Shown here one piece after another: positions 1 through 10,151 of a stretch of DNA of 64,000 nt. How positions within the stretch are numbered: the first letter of the stretch is position 1; each line of letters starts with the position of its first letter. Both the position numbers and the translations under genes were made by a program. Under the pieces are notes generated by a model that saw only the letters and a list, made by a program, of their open reading frames with translations, had not been told where the DNA came from and made no database searches. Source of the stretch: Megaustenia siamemsis (Eukaryota > Mollusca > Gastropoda > Stylommatophora > Ariophantidae); contig JAVIAB010000101.1 of assembly GCA_032433765.1 (NCBI GenBank), forward strand, positions 62,388,092 through 62,452,091. The letters are read 5' to 3'.

Positions 1-160
1 CAATAGATAGATAGGTGCAGCAGACCAGAGATATACATCTCTAAAGAATACATGTTATTTTCTTTTTTTTTCTGTGGTACTGTGCGGTAAGTTGTTTTTC
101 TTTATAAAGTCTGGTAGTGAAGGGAAACGACTTTCTGAAACGAATCAACTTCGAAAAACG

Positions 161-496
161 AAAAGGTAAAGGTAAAGTACGAGACTTGAACCGGGGTCTT
201 AGCACGCGAGTTTACACCCATATGTGCTTGGCCGCCTATCCAGAAATGTTCGGATATTTCTGTATAGTGTAGCCTCAAGCATCGAAACTCAGATGCGAAG
301 CGACATTCCTCACCTTCCCAGGATAATATCCTGGTACCCATTTCTGCCAACGGCTGGGTCGACCGTGGGGGTATTTTTTTTTTTTTTCTTTTCCAACCAC
401 GAGTACAATTCACACTGCTCCCAGCGGGAATCGAACACGGGTTGTCCGAACGTCGGTAGTCCAGTCGGGTGGTTTTCCCAACTAGGCTACCGAGGA
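161..496 (-). mobile_element. SINE-I copy a (tRNA-derived SINE)
   Basis: On the minus strand the element starts near 496 with a tRNA-like head. An A-box match TAGCCTAGTTGGG lies at 478-490 and a B-box match GTTCGATTCCC at 426-438. A body follows that includes a GGGTACC...CTGGGAAGG motif, and the element ends in a CTTTACCTTTACC tail at 161-180. Related copies lie at 29388 and 44421. Pol III transcription is inferred from the boxes. An open frame crosses the element, but the same sequence recurs as a repeat, so it is not a gene. Confidence 0.8.
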
Positions 497-519
497 AGCA
501 CTACCGTAGTTGATTTATA

Positions 520-876
520 AAGAGCTCTTGAATGTGTCCAACCAAGTCTTTATGTCCATGACTTTGAGAGATCACATAATGTACTGGCTGCGAACACATT
601 TATGCAAACAACAGTAACGAAACATTTCGTATTATTCATGAAAACACTACACTACATACAATAAGCTCGATGTATTTCTGAGAGAATACTTACAAATATT
701 ATTATGGCAATACTATCTAGTTTCGTGTCGTTCACAATTGTATCGGATGCATGTCTTCCCTTAAATATTAATATAGTATAACTACGCCCACTTCTCTGAA
801 GCACTTGCCAATATGTGGGCTTGAGCTGTAGGGTTTATGTGATTAACCACATGGTGTGTGGCGCGCACGCGGCAGC
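520..876. other. Unannotated AT-rich stretch
   Basis: No open frame with gene-like features, repeat or RNA gene was recognised between the SINE and the DNA transposon. Confidence 0.5.
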
Positions 877-960
877 TATAGCTGATTTCATAACTCGTGC
901 CCAACTTTTAAAATCGATAACTTTTTAACCGCTTGTTGTAAGTTGTTCAAAATTTGCATG
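877..960 (+). repeat. Left terminal inverted repeat of DNA transposon
   Basis: The sequence starting TATAGCTGATTTC aligns over about 80 bases with the reverse complement of 3250-3331, which starts TATAGCTCGTTTC. Both contain the exact block CGTGCCCAACTT, and by eye about three quarters of positions match. The long imperfect inverted repeats bracket the transposase remnant, so they are taken as the element's termini. The exact outer boundary and target duplication are not certain. Confidence 0.7.
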
Positions 961-1137
961 TAAAGTTATAATGATTAGAACCCAACAGGGAATTAATTTC
1001 ATTAAAAACAAAACATTTGGTTATTATTGTTGCTTATTTGATTTATATAAATTTATAACGACCCATTGATGTAGTCAAAACTTAATGTTTACAGTATTTT
1101 AAGTTAAAAATAGCGAGTAAAAATCCAAAGAGCAAAA

Positions 1138-2880
1138 ATGTTGGATAATTTCGACAGTGAACTTATTAGAAGTGAAACTCGCAAAATGTTGGGTATGAAT
1201 GAAACTGTTACAATAAGAAAATTAAAAGTATCGCTGAAAAAGAACAACAGTATTGAAATATCAAAGTCTACATTATGGAGGAATGTGAGAGCTGCAGGCT
1301 TTACATTCAGAAAGTATTCCAATGGACGAAACATCATCTGTGAGAAGCCACATATAGTAGTCATGAGAAGCAAGTACTTACGTAAAGTAAAAGAGGTGCG
1401 CAAGGAAGGTTATGATATTGTGTACTTGGATGAAACATGGATCAATGCTCACCACACTAACCAAAGGGAATGACAGTCATCAGATGGAAAGATTAAGAGA
1501 TTAATACCTAGCAGCAAAGGACAGCGCTTGATAATTGCTCATGCAGGTAGTCGACAACATGGACTAATACAGAATGCAGAGCTCCTTTTTCTTTCAAAAT
1601 CCATAGACAATCGGGATTATCACTCTGAGATGAATGGTCACATATTTCGACATTGGATTGAAAATTATGTTCTCCCATCACTAGACCGACCATCTTGCCT
1701 AATAATGGACAATGCAACGTACCACAACATTGTTGCACTTGAAGATAAAGTCCCGACGTCATCCAGTACAAAAGATACTATTAAGATATGGCTTACTATG
1801 GAGCGCATACAATTTAATAACATGTACTTAAAACCTGAATTACTATCTCTAGTAAAGCAAAAACAAAGGACAAAGATTTTTCAAATATATAAGATTGAGT
1901 TATTGAGTTATTTGCGGGTCATCATCATTGCACTCCGAACATGTCCATAGGTGCTCAGATCCCCTCCTCAGCAATTCCCTCAGTGTCCATCGACTGACGA
2001 CTCCAGTTCTATGTTGGTTGATAAGTCTTCTTACACGGCCACCAAGTTTCTCATTTCTGGCTGTGCCCATCTTAACTCCCATTTCCATCATCCGAAGAAG
2101 TGACGTTGATCTGTGTTTGTCGAAGTCCTGTGCTCTTCCAACATCTCGAAGGGTATTGATGATGTCCGCCCGATCCATCGGTTGCCCGTCCTCAACGACA
2201 GCGCAGCTAGCCAACCTGTCCGCTCTCTCATTTCCCCGTACTCCCGCATGTCCAGGGACATAGACAAAGGTGACCTTACGTATTTTGGATTTCTGCAACG
2301 ACTCTACCCATTGCATGCGTACATAGCCCGCCTCCACTTTTTTTTATCATGCTCATCGAATCACTCAGTAAACATGCGTGGATGTAGTCTTGTGACTCTA
2401 ACCATTTGAATGCCTTGGTCACTGCCATCACCTCCATTGCCATGCTACTCGTGGTCATGGCGTATGCACCACTGTCTTCCTTGGCTATTCTGCCTGCTGA
2501 GCGGGCTGTAAATGCCCATGCACTTCTTTCGTGTCGTCTTACAGATCCGTCTGTATAGATGACTGCATCTTTCTCATCGGTATTATCGCAGATGAGGTCA
2601 TATAAGTTTGAGGCTGCCACCTTACCATGCTCATTTAAATCCAATAGAACTAATCTGGGCAAAATTAAAAGGACAAGTGGCAGATGAAAATACAACATTC
2701 AAAATATGCGATGTAAAGACTCTAGCTAATCTCGCTTTATTAAATATAGACAAAGATTATTGGGCTAAATGTGAAGACCACGTCTTAAAACAGGAAGAGG
2801 AATATTGGAAAAATGATGGTTTGTGGAATGTTCAACCCCAAACAGTTATTAATCTTTTAGACTCGTCTGATTCAGAATGA
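1138..2880 (+). pseudogene. DDE transposase (Tc1/mariner-IS630-like), split by a LINE fragment
   Basis: The product would have cut and joined transposon ends in the nucleus. The first block (1138-1470) has a helix-turn-helix-like start and the first catalytic motif YLDETWINAHHT. A TGA at 1471-1473 stands where the family usually has Trp in this position. The frame then resumes unchanged (1474-1900) with IIAHAGS and the second motif LIMDNATYHN. From about 1893 to 2607 unrelated reverse-oriented RNase H sequence is inserted. The third motif returns at 2608 as LPPYHAHLNPIELIWAKLKG and runs to a TGA at 2878-2880, ending in an acidic tail. Catalytic D, D and the final E/D region are visible, so the copy was once autonomous. 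The nonsense codon and insertion make it inactive. Assignment to the DDE_3/Tc1-like class is by motif memory; the exact clade is not determined. Confidence 0.8.
1893..2607 (-). mobile_element. LINE-H 3' fragment: RNase H domain of a non-LTR retrotransposon
   Basis: The reverse strand encodes a retrotransposon RNase H domain, which degrades RNA in RNA-DNA hybrids. All four acidic motifs are visible: YTDGS, the Glu in MAMEVMAV, LLSDSMSM, and GNERADRLA preceded by VPGHAGV. The frame changes once, at an A8 run near 2337-2345 between the third and fourth motifs. After the domain comes a basic C-terminus (GGRVRRLINQHRTG), and the element ends at about 1893-1925 in a stretch shared with copies at 20815 and 25462. 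It is inserted antisense into the transposase gene. RNase H-bearing LINEs belong to groups such as I, R1 or Ingi; the clade is not resolved here. Confidence 0.85.
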
Positions 2881-3244
2881 AAGTATATAGCCCCCACAAT
2901 GTTGGCCCCTATATTACATTAAATTAGTTCAACAAACGGTCCTTGCAGGACCACACAACTATGACAATTTGACATACAGGTATACCTTGATTATATCGTC
3001 CGTCCTCGAACTGAGAAGACAATAATTCTCCTGGTGTTTTGTCTTATTCAGTTATTTCCCCATTACGGCCACGCCTTTACCTAGTGAAAATTAATCATAG
3101 ACCAGCAACTACGGTAATTTATATTATTTAGGGGTTCACAATTTACAATTTTGACAAACATCAAAGAAATTCGCCGCTTTAAGAAAACTGCAGCTGCAAG
3201 ATATTTGTTAAATATACATTTAAAGGGCCTTTTGCATTCTAATA

Positions 3245-3331
3245 ACATTTGGAAAATTTCAACAGTTTTTAACAAACGGTTACTGAGTAATAGCGTTTTG
3301 AAGTTGGGCACGTGATTTGAAACGAGCTATA
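3245..3331 (-). repeat. Right terminal inverted repeat of DNA transposon
   Basis: This is the partner of 877-960. Read on the minus strand from 3331 it begins TATAGCTCGTTTC and shares the exact block CGTGCCCAACTT. With both TIRs the element spans about 877-3331, or about 1.75 kb without the LINE-H insertion, a normal size for a Tc1-like transposon. Between the end of the transposase (2880) and this repeat no other gene was seen. Confidence 0.7.
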
Positions 3332-3700
3332 ACACCTTTTTTGTAAAATACAATGCGTCTTCTTGTTTACATAATTGTTCATTGTTCACAACATGCTGAG
3401 CATGATTATAAGAGATTTTCGTCAGAAATTATTTATGTGCAGTCATATTCATCAGAGGTTTATATACTGACGGTGTTGACACGTTTGTACGTTCTCTGTT
3501 GTGGCCTACTCGGAGTCTACAAATTGTTCTTTTCTTCTGAGCTGTTGGTAGACATAATTTATATTGCACCCTTGTGTTTTGTATTCCTGTATTTGGTCTT
3601 CTTAACTCTTTCTGTACATAAGCTTTTATTCGATGCAACGGAAGAGATTTCAGAAACAAAATTGTCCATGTTTTTAAGATTGAACCTACATAATTATATT

Positions 3701-4027
3701 TCATCATCATCATCAAGTACCGGGCCTGCTGGCGCAGGTGATCATGTCCCTTCACAACTTTCGATCTCGATAGCTATATATCATTTTAGTTGTTGACCAT
3801 CTATCTGCCAAGCCATTCTCTTAAGCTGTCTGTTATTTTTTCTCTTTTCTTCCCTCTATCTCTTCGTCCCTCAATTTTTTCAATTGTTACAATATATTCC
3901 AGTTGTTCTCTTCTTATTACAAAAATCAAAAATGATGATTGTTTCTTCCTAACATTGGAAATTAGCTCTCTTTTTGCTTTGACCTCTCTCAGAACACCTT
4001 CATTACTCTTCTTAGCTGTACATGGTA
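3701..4027 (-). mobile_element. LINE-E 3' end (C-terminal coding fragment with TGATGATG tail)
   Basis: The minus strand encodes the LINE C-terminal segment with motifs VKAKRELISN, RREQLEYIV and REWLGR, and ends in the (GATGAT) tail at 3701-3715. The same segment recurs at 47558, in the array at 7085, and in diverged form at 14391 and 17545. It is a truncated, non-functional insertion. The upstream boundary at about 4027 is where the composite element MSE-1 starts. Confidence 0.75.
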
Positions 4028-4514
4028 CTATGTGCATATCTATGTTAGTCATGTGTCATATATCTTGATGTTTGTCGGTGTTAGTCAGGGCTCGTATCGC
4101 TGTGTACATGTCTCGTTATTCACATCTCATGTCTTTGTGTGTGCATGTCTGTGTTAGTCACCTCTAGTGACTCGGGCAGATGGTGCTCGTAAACCTGGGA
4201 GGGCCGACCATCTAAGGGCAGAATCCCCCTATAGAAAAGACAATCTGCTGCCTTGCAGGAAGATTGGGGACAATCAAAGGCTAAGGAAAGCAAACCTGAA
4301 AAAATGCTGGCTGAAATCGGATGCACTGGGCCACTGGCGCAGAACACAGTGCAACGTATTAACGGGTGTTCAGTCAGAGTGGATCTGGCGGACTCTAAAT
4401 GTGACGTTCTGTCTGTGGGGGCGATCAACACACTTAGCCTGACAGCTGACTTCATGTGGGAGTCTAGAATCCTACTCTGAATGAGTCCTGATCGCAGAGA
4501 GAGAGAGAGAGAGA
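4028..4514 (+). mobile_element. MSE copy 1: minisatellite-bearing composite element
   Basis: The copy has a short minisatellite (about three 36-38-bp units, 4028-4163), a core of about 320 bp beginning CACCTCTAGTGACTCGGG (4158-4490), and a (GA)n end at 4495-4514. The core is more than 90 percent identical by eye to copies at 23651, 34967 (reverse) and 52970. The unit containing TATATCTTGATG followed by CTCGTATCGCTGTG lies two units from the core. Open frames on both strands of the core recur in every copy. They lack any recognised domain, so coding is not claimed. Class unknown; the layout resembles non-autonomous Helitron-like 'pearl' elements of bivalves, which is an inference. Confidence 0.7.
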
Positions 4515-5858
4515 ACCACATTTTTCATCGCTAATTTCTGGACTGATTTTGTTTCGCACTCTTCGCATGATGGTTCTTAGTAATATCTTAGTCATGTGAC
4601 TTAATGCTTATTGTGCGATGATTATCGCATTTAATCGCACCTGATTTCTTTGGTAGGGCTATGAATATTGATTTGAGCAGGTCGTCTGGTATATATCCGC
4701 TGTTGTGGATATTCAATATTTTTGTTATTATTCCTATTCCAAAATCACCTATGGCTTCAATCTCTTCTTTAGTTATATTATCTGGTCCAGGAACTTTTCC
4801 TGCTTTCATATTGCGCAAGGCATCTTCCACTTCTTCTCTTAGTATTTCTGGTCCTTCTCCATTATCCTTAATATTTACTTCCGTTCGTTCATCATTATAA
4901 AGATATGTAATGTGTTATGTCCATCGATCCCTTATGCTTTCTTGATCAATCAACAGTTCTCCTTCCTTTGATCTTAAACATCCAGTTTTTATTGCGTTTT
5001 TCTTCCTGTTAACTCTTTATTTTTATATATATATAGCTTTAGCATCTCCTTTTTGTTGCATTTCAATCTCTTTGCATCTCTCTTTTAGCGATGCTTATTT
5101 TGCTTCATTGCATTTTATTACAATTTATTTATTTAATTTCATATACTAATCTTTATTTTCTTTATTTATTCTTCTTGTATCCATTAGCTGCAAAATGTCA
5201 TCTGTCATCCACTTCTTTCTTGAATCTGTCCTCATTGATGGTATGAACTCTTTTGATGTTTGTTGCATTGATTCTTTTAGCATTTCCCACTGTTCATCAA
5301 TGCTTTGTATCTTCTCTATTGTATTGTACGGGTTCTGAATTGTGATTTTATTTTTGTCTTGCAGTTTCTTGTCTGATTTTAGTACATCTAAATTTAACTT
5401 GATGTTAACTGAGGTTCGTTTTGTTGTTTTTAATTTTACTCTAAGCTTTCCCACAACTGGTACATGATCGCTATTGCAATCTGCCCCTGGTCTAGTTTTC
5501 ACACACACCAGACTGTTTCTAAATATATTGCTTATCATTATGTAATCAATTTGATTACGTGCGTTGTCTCCTGGGCTTTTCCATTTCCACAGACGTCTTG
5601 GATGTTGCTTAAACCAGGTGTTTCCTATCATCATGTCGTGTGTTCTGCCCAGTCAATAAGTTTCTCACCTCTTTCATTCCTCTCGTCTAAGCCACAATGA
5701 CCAACTACTTCCTCAATTCTTTCCTTTCCTACCTTTGCGTTAAAATCCCATAGAACTATGGTGTTTTCATGTGGTTTGAATTTATGAAGTGCCTCATTTA
5801 ACTCGCTGTAAAATGTATTAATTGTTTCCTTTAGACTGTCTACTGTTGGTGCATAAAC
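4515..5858 (-). mobile_element. LINE-E endonuclease and 5' reverse-transcriptase fragment
   Basis: Read on the minus strand, the first part (5858-5146) is an AP-type endonuclease that would nick the target. It includes TQVYAPTVDS, a diverged form of the conserved G-D-F-N-A-K-V-G motif, NQIDYIMIS and CNSDHVPVVGKLRVKLK, the family's SDHxPV signature. The second part (4900-4515) is the RT amino-terminal region with NMKAGKVPGPDNITKEEIE and SIFIALPKKSGAIKCDNHRT. The RT catalytic core is missing. Several frame breaks make it non-functional. At 4515 the sequence abuts the (GA)n end of MSE-1, and at 5858 it dissolves into a 20-bp tandem array made from its own coding sequence. A related RT piece lies at 31790. 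Confidence 0.85.
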
Positions 5859-6095
5859 TTGTGTAAGATTATATAAACTTGTGTAAGATTATATAAACTT
5901 GTGTAAGATTATATAAACTTGTGTAAGATTATATAAACTTGTGTAAGATTATATAAACTTGTGTAAGATTATATAAACTTGTATAAGATTATTTAAACTT
6001 GTATAAGATTATATAAACTTTTGTAAGATTACATAAACTTGTATAAGATTATATAAACTTGTATAAGATTATATAAACTTGTATAAGATAATTAT
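5850..6095 (-). repeat. 20-bp minisatellite (about 12 copies) grown from LINE endonuclease codons
   Basis: The unit TAAACTTGTGTAAGATTATA repeats about 12 times, with TGTG drifting to TGTA towards the right end. On the minus strand the left-most unit is the endonuclease segment NLTQVYAPT. Since 20 is not a multiple of three, the expansion destroys the frame. Confidence 0.9.
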
Positions 6096-7084
6096 ATTTA
6101 TCCAACACATAATATGTCATATATGAATATTTATATTATTGAACCACCCACAGAGCCACTTTAGGCCCCTGTATGTTACAAATTCATGTTAATCCTTTCT
6201 TCTGCTGCATTACACTTCTCAGCGGACAGAGTATAATTGTTCAATAACAGTGAACCTCCTTATCTATTCCTTGTGTAATTAACAGTGCTATATTATGCCA
6301 CGTCGTTAAAGGGGTGAGTCATTGAACAATAATGATGGCCCATTCATGGAAGGTTACGCCATTTGCAAATGACGTCTCTTGAACTGCCATTTACATTACT
6401 TGAAGTAAACTCGTCAAAAAAGAATATATAATTTGCTTTTTAATATAATAATAGTAATTTCAACAAAACTGTGATAAATACAATAGACCACATTATTTAT
6501 GTATTTTAAGATCGTGAGTGTGATCGATGAAGTACACGAGGTAATTCAAAATGTACAAATGAATTATAATGCTTTTTTGGGGCGTAGGAATACTATTTTC
6601 CACACACAGTTAAAGAAGAAGGCACAATTAAGGCATACACAATTGGCGAAAAATTAAGGGGGGGAAGTATGTTTACTACACTAAGACAAAAATCCCAATT
6701 AAGTAGGTAGGTAGGTGGGCGGGTAGGTAAATAGGTAGTTAGCTAGCTATGAATGTAGGTTAGTTGGTAGGTAGATATGTAGATAGGTAGATATGTTGGT
6801 GTGTGGTTTGTTTGGTTGATGGGTAGGTAGGTAGATATATATTGGTTTGTACTAAATCGTGCTTACAAAAAGTACACACATGCACAGGATTCTTGGAATT
6901 ATTAATCTTCTGATGAATTTTTACCGCGATAAATCTCTCCGTGATGAATTTTCTTTGAGATGAATTTACCGCACACGTCCCTCTTGGCATAGATTGTTAT
7001 TGTGTTTTCTTTGTATATCTTCAAAATCCCTGCGAAAATCCGAGGAGAATCCTAGTCAAAGTGCACAGACTCTGTTGCTTGAAA
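6096..7084. other. Non-coding AT-rich stretch with (GGTA)n-like simple repeat
   Basis: No gene was recognised. A degenerate tetranucleotide repeat of GGTA/GATA type occupies about 6701-6836. Confidence 0.6.
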
Positions 7085-7832
7085 TCAACGGTTTGGGTAG
7101 GTTTCTTCTGACATATTTCCCCAGATAGGAGCGGCATTAAAAAAATGTTCTAAATGATATATCCTCATCATCAAGTACCATGCCTGCTGGAGTAGGTGAT
7201 CATGTCTCCCCAGATATAGTCGGCATTTTAAAAATGTTCTAAATGAGACATCCTCATCATCAAGTACCATGCCTGCTGGGGTAGGTGATCATGTCTCCCC
7301 AGATAGGAGCGGCATTAAAAAAATATTCTAAATGAGATATTCTCATCATCAAGTACTATGCCTGCTGGGGTAGGTGATCATGTCTCCCCAGATAGGAGCG
7401 GCATTAAAAAAATATTCTAAATGAGATATTCTCATCATCATGTACCATGCCTGCTGGGGTAGGTGATCATGTCTCCCCAGATAGGATTGACATTTTAAAA
7501 ATGTTCTAAATGAGATATCCTCATCATCAAGTAATATGCCTGCTGGGGTAGGTGATCATGTCTCCCCAGATAGGAGCGGCATTTTAAAAATGTTCTAAAT
7601 GAGATATCCTCATCATCAAGTACTATGCCTGTTGGGGTAGGTTATCATGTCTCCCCAGATAGGAGCGGCATTTTAAAAATGTTCTAAATGAGATATCCTC
7701 ATCATCAAGTGCCATGCCTGCTGGGGTAGGTGAGGTGATCATGTCTGTCCACAAATTTCGATCTCGACAGTTATTTATCGTTTGTGTTGTTAACCTTCTG
7801 TTAAGCCATTTTCTGAAGCTGTCTGGTTTCGA
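7085..7832 (-). repeat. 89-bp tandem array (about 7 copies) derived from a LINE-E 3' end
   Basis: The block containing CATCATCAAGTACCATGCC repeats with an exact 89-base spacing (7172, 7261, 7350, 7439, 7528, 7617, 7706). Each unit holds the terminal 40 or so bases of the LINE-E 3' end plus a short flank, CCCCAGATAGGAGCGGCATT. The last unit runs on into ordinary LINE-E 3' sequence to about 7832. The array therefore multiplied the retrotransposon terminus together with its flank. Confidence 0.9.
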
Positions 7833-7835
7833 GAG

Positions 7836-8045
7836 GCACCTCGTAAGAGGTGACTAAGGAGAGTGATATATGGCTTGACAAGCTATCATTGTAAAATGTA
7901 TTGTTATGGATGGAAACAGCACAGATTTTAGAAACATTGATTTCTGCACTATGTGCCATTTTGACACGCAAGGTTTCTGTTTTTGAGATTGTGGTTCTGT
8001 CCTATGTGCCGTCTTCAACTTGAAAGGACAATAGAGAGATAGATA
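7836..8045 (+). mobile_element. RepY copy 1 (short interspersed repeat)
   Basis: This block includes AAGAGGTGACTAAGGAG, TTTGAGATTGTGGTTCTG and CTATGTGCCGTCTTC, and ends in an ATAGAGAGATAGATAG tail. It matches the reverse complement of 24325-24560. Class unknown; the short length and tetranucleotide tail suggest a SINE. The window's first 16 bases carry a similar tail. Confidence 0.6.
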
Positions 8046-8087
8046 GAAAAGTATAAATGGCTATTATAAAATGCGTGTGGGATTTTG

Positions 8088-8200
8088 GTCAATATGGCAG
8101 ATAGGCGCAATGAACCGTTGAGGCACTATGTGAAAATGTTCCTTGTTGCAGTTTCATCATATTGCAAGTCTGGCTTCCTGCAGGAGCTACTGAGATTATT
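8088..8200 (-). mobile_element. RepX fragment
   Basis: ATATGGCAGATAGGCGCAAT...GTTCCTTGTTGCAGTTTC matches one end of the RepX copy at 33095-33520 and a scrap at 23590. It is a truncated piece of an unclassified interspersed repeat. Confidence 0.55.
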
Positions 8201-8228
8201 ACTTTGTTATTACTATTTAACTATAGAA

Positions 8229-8619
8229 GCCTCGGTGGCTGAGTGGTTAGTGTGATCGCCTCGGTGGCTGAGTGGTTAGTGTGATCGCCTCGGTGGCTGA
8301 GTGGTTAGTGTGATCGCCTCGGTGGCTGAGTGGTTAGTGTGCTCACCTCGGTGGCTGAGTGGTTAGTGTGTTCGCTTCCTGGCCAGAAGAGTCCGAGTTC
8401 GGTCCCCAGCAGTGGGAATTTCTTTTCGGACTGACAAGGCTTCAGGGTTCACCCAGCCTCTAAAAGTGGGTACCAGAGATGTTTCTGGGAAGTAAAGGCG
8501 GCCTGGCGTGATACCGACCATATCACCAAAATTGTGCCGTGGTTAAAGAAAAATATGGTCAATAACACCATATCCCCCAAACACCTAGAAGTCGGGAAGG
8601 GAACCTTTACTTTTACTTT
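8229..8619 (+). mobile_element. SINE-III with five tandem A-box head units
   Basis: The tRNA-like head GCCTCGGTGGCTGAGTGGTT occurs five times with an exact 29-base period (8229, 8258, 8287, 8316, 8345). Only one B box follows (GAGTTCGGTCCCC, about 8394). The body has GGGTACCAGAG, CTGGGAAGTAAAGGCGG and GATACCGACCATATCACC, shared with SINE-II, and a CTTTACTTTTACTTT tail at 8605-8619. A 5'-truncated relative lies at 31592. The repeated A box is unusual. Confidence 0.85.
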
Positions 8620-8623
8620 GTTA

Positions 8624-8637
8624 TATATATATATATA

Positions 8638-8688
<51 letters not shown>

Positions 8689-9245
8689 CTGTAACTAGAG
8701 GACTACATAACTATATAACTATAACTATATACCTATAACTATGTAACTATAACTATATATAGCTATAACTATATAACTATATCTATATAACTATTACTAT
8801 ATAACTATAACTATATAACTATAGCTATAACTATATAACTATAACTATATAACTATAACTATATAACTATATAACTATATAACTATAGCTATAACTATAT
8901 AACTATAACTATATAACTATAACTATATAAATATATGACTATATAACTATAACTATATAACTATAACTATATAACTATAACTATATAACTATATAACTAT
9001 ATAACTATATAACTATATAAATATAACTATATAACTATATAACTATATAACTATATAACTATATAAATATAACTATATAACTATATAACTATAACTATAT
9101 AACTATATAACTATAGCTATAACTATATAACTATAACTATATAACTATAAATATATAAATATAACTATACAACTATAACTATATAACTATACCTATATAA
9201 CTGTAATTATAAATATATCATTGTATAACTAAAACTATAACTTTA
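8624..9245. repeat. (TA)n microsatellite and ACTATATA-type AT array
   Basis: A pure (TA)n run at about 8624-8686 is followed by about 550 bases of ACTATATA/ACTATA units of mixed length. It directly follows the SINE-III tail, as is common for microsatellites seeded at retroposon ends. Confidence 0.95.
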
Positions 9246-9760
9246 AAATAGTTGTGCTGTTCTCAACTTGAACATTTGAAACATAACAATTGTCGTAATA
9301 GATACAAACATGAATTGTACACACACTTTGTTCCAGCTTAATAACAAAAACTGAAGACATTTCACTAGTAATACGTTACAAGCAAATTCATCAATATCTA
9401 GATTGTAAGAGAATCAGAATACCAAAAAGACATAGCATAGAATGCAATAATAAAAAAGAGGAAAAAAATGGCATGGTGACAGCTTTACGTGGAAATGGAC
9501 GAAACAAAAGTCAACGTTTCGGCCAAGAGGCCTTCGGCTGGACGAACAACAAACACACAAAATATATATAAGGGTATATTAACAAATCAAACTACATGGC
9601 GATAATATGCTAGACACTCAAGAGAGGAAAATAAAAAAAGAGTTCACTTCCCTGTGTTATATATATAGCATAGAATGGTTGATGAAGTGCTGAAATAAAA
9701 CAGCTTTGTCAAGTTGGGTGAGACCAACAACAATGGGGATTTCTAGGAGTAGGATTATGT
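9246..9760. other. Unannotated stretch with CGTTTCGGCC palindromic motif
   Basis: No gene was recognised. At about 9515-9545 lies CAACGTTTCGGCC followed by AAGAGGCCTTCGG, an inverted-repeat motif of the sort seen in dispersed invertebrate repeats. The element's limits could not be defined. Confidence 0.4.
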
Positions 9761-9761
9761 G

Positions 9762-10135
9762 CCATTGGACATTAGCCTCCCGAACATCTACGCACTCCTC
9801 AAACAACGTTGGTTACGCTGGCTTGGCTACGTACATCGTATGAACGATGACTATATACCGAAAGATGAACTCTACGGACAAGTGGCAGATGACAAATGGA
9901 CTTTTGGGCGCTCAAAACATCAATTTTAGAAGTGTGTAAATGCAACATGAAGACTCTGAACATAAACCCTGCAGCCTGGGGAGAAATAGCTGCAGACCGA
10001 AATCTCTAGAAACACACTCCAAAGTTCCAATTCAAACAAAGAAGCAGACATATTCATTGAAAGAGAGAATACACAGCGAAAGAAAGAAAAAAACATTTCT
10101 AAGGGCCCTGAAAAATCCATAGCCAACTATGACTG
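9762..10135 (+). mobile_element. LINE C-terminal fragment (LRWLGHVHRM type)
   Basis: The plus strand reads SLPNIYALLKQRWLRWLGYV, then HRMNDDYIPKDELYGQ and a diverged NATRRL...NPAAWGEIAADR segment. This is the familiar post-RT tail of a LINE class whose consensus I recall as LRWLGHVHRM...PKD.LYGEL. It carries frame breaks and no RT domain. It is a different LINE type from LINE-E, whose tail reads MRLLGHVK. It ends just before the ankyrin locus. Confidence 0.7.
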
Positions 10136-10151
10136 ACGGAGGCTACTTTAC

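Noticed and set aside
1..16. AATAGATAGATAG at the window start as a RepY copy
   Set aside because: It matches only the tetranucleotide tail of RepY; the body lies outside the window.
4167..4521. Open frames in the MSE core as a conserved gene
   Set aside because: They recur only because the core is a repeat. Both strands are open and stops appear at different places between copies.
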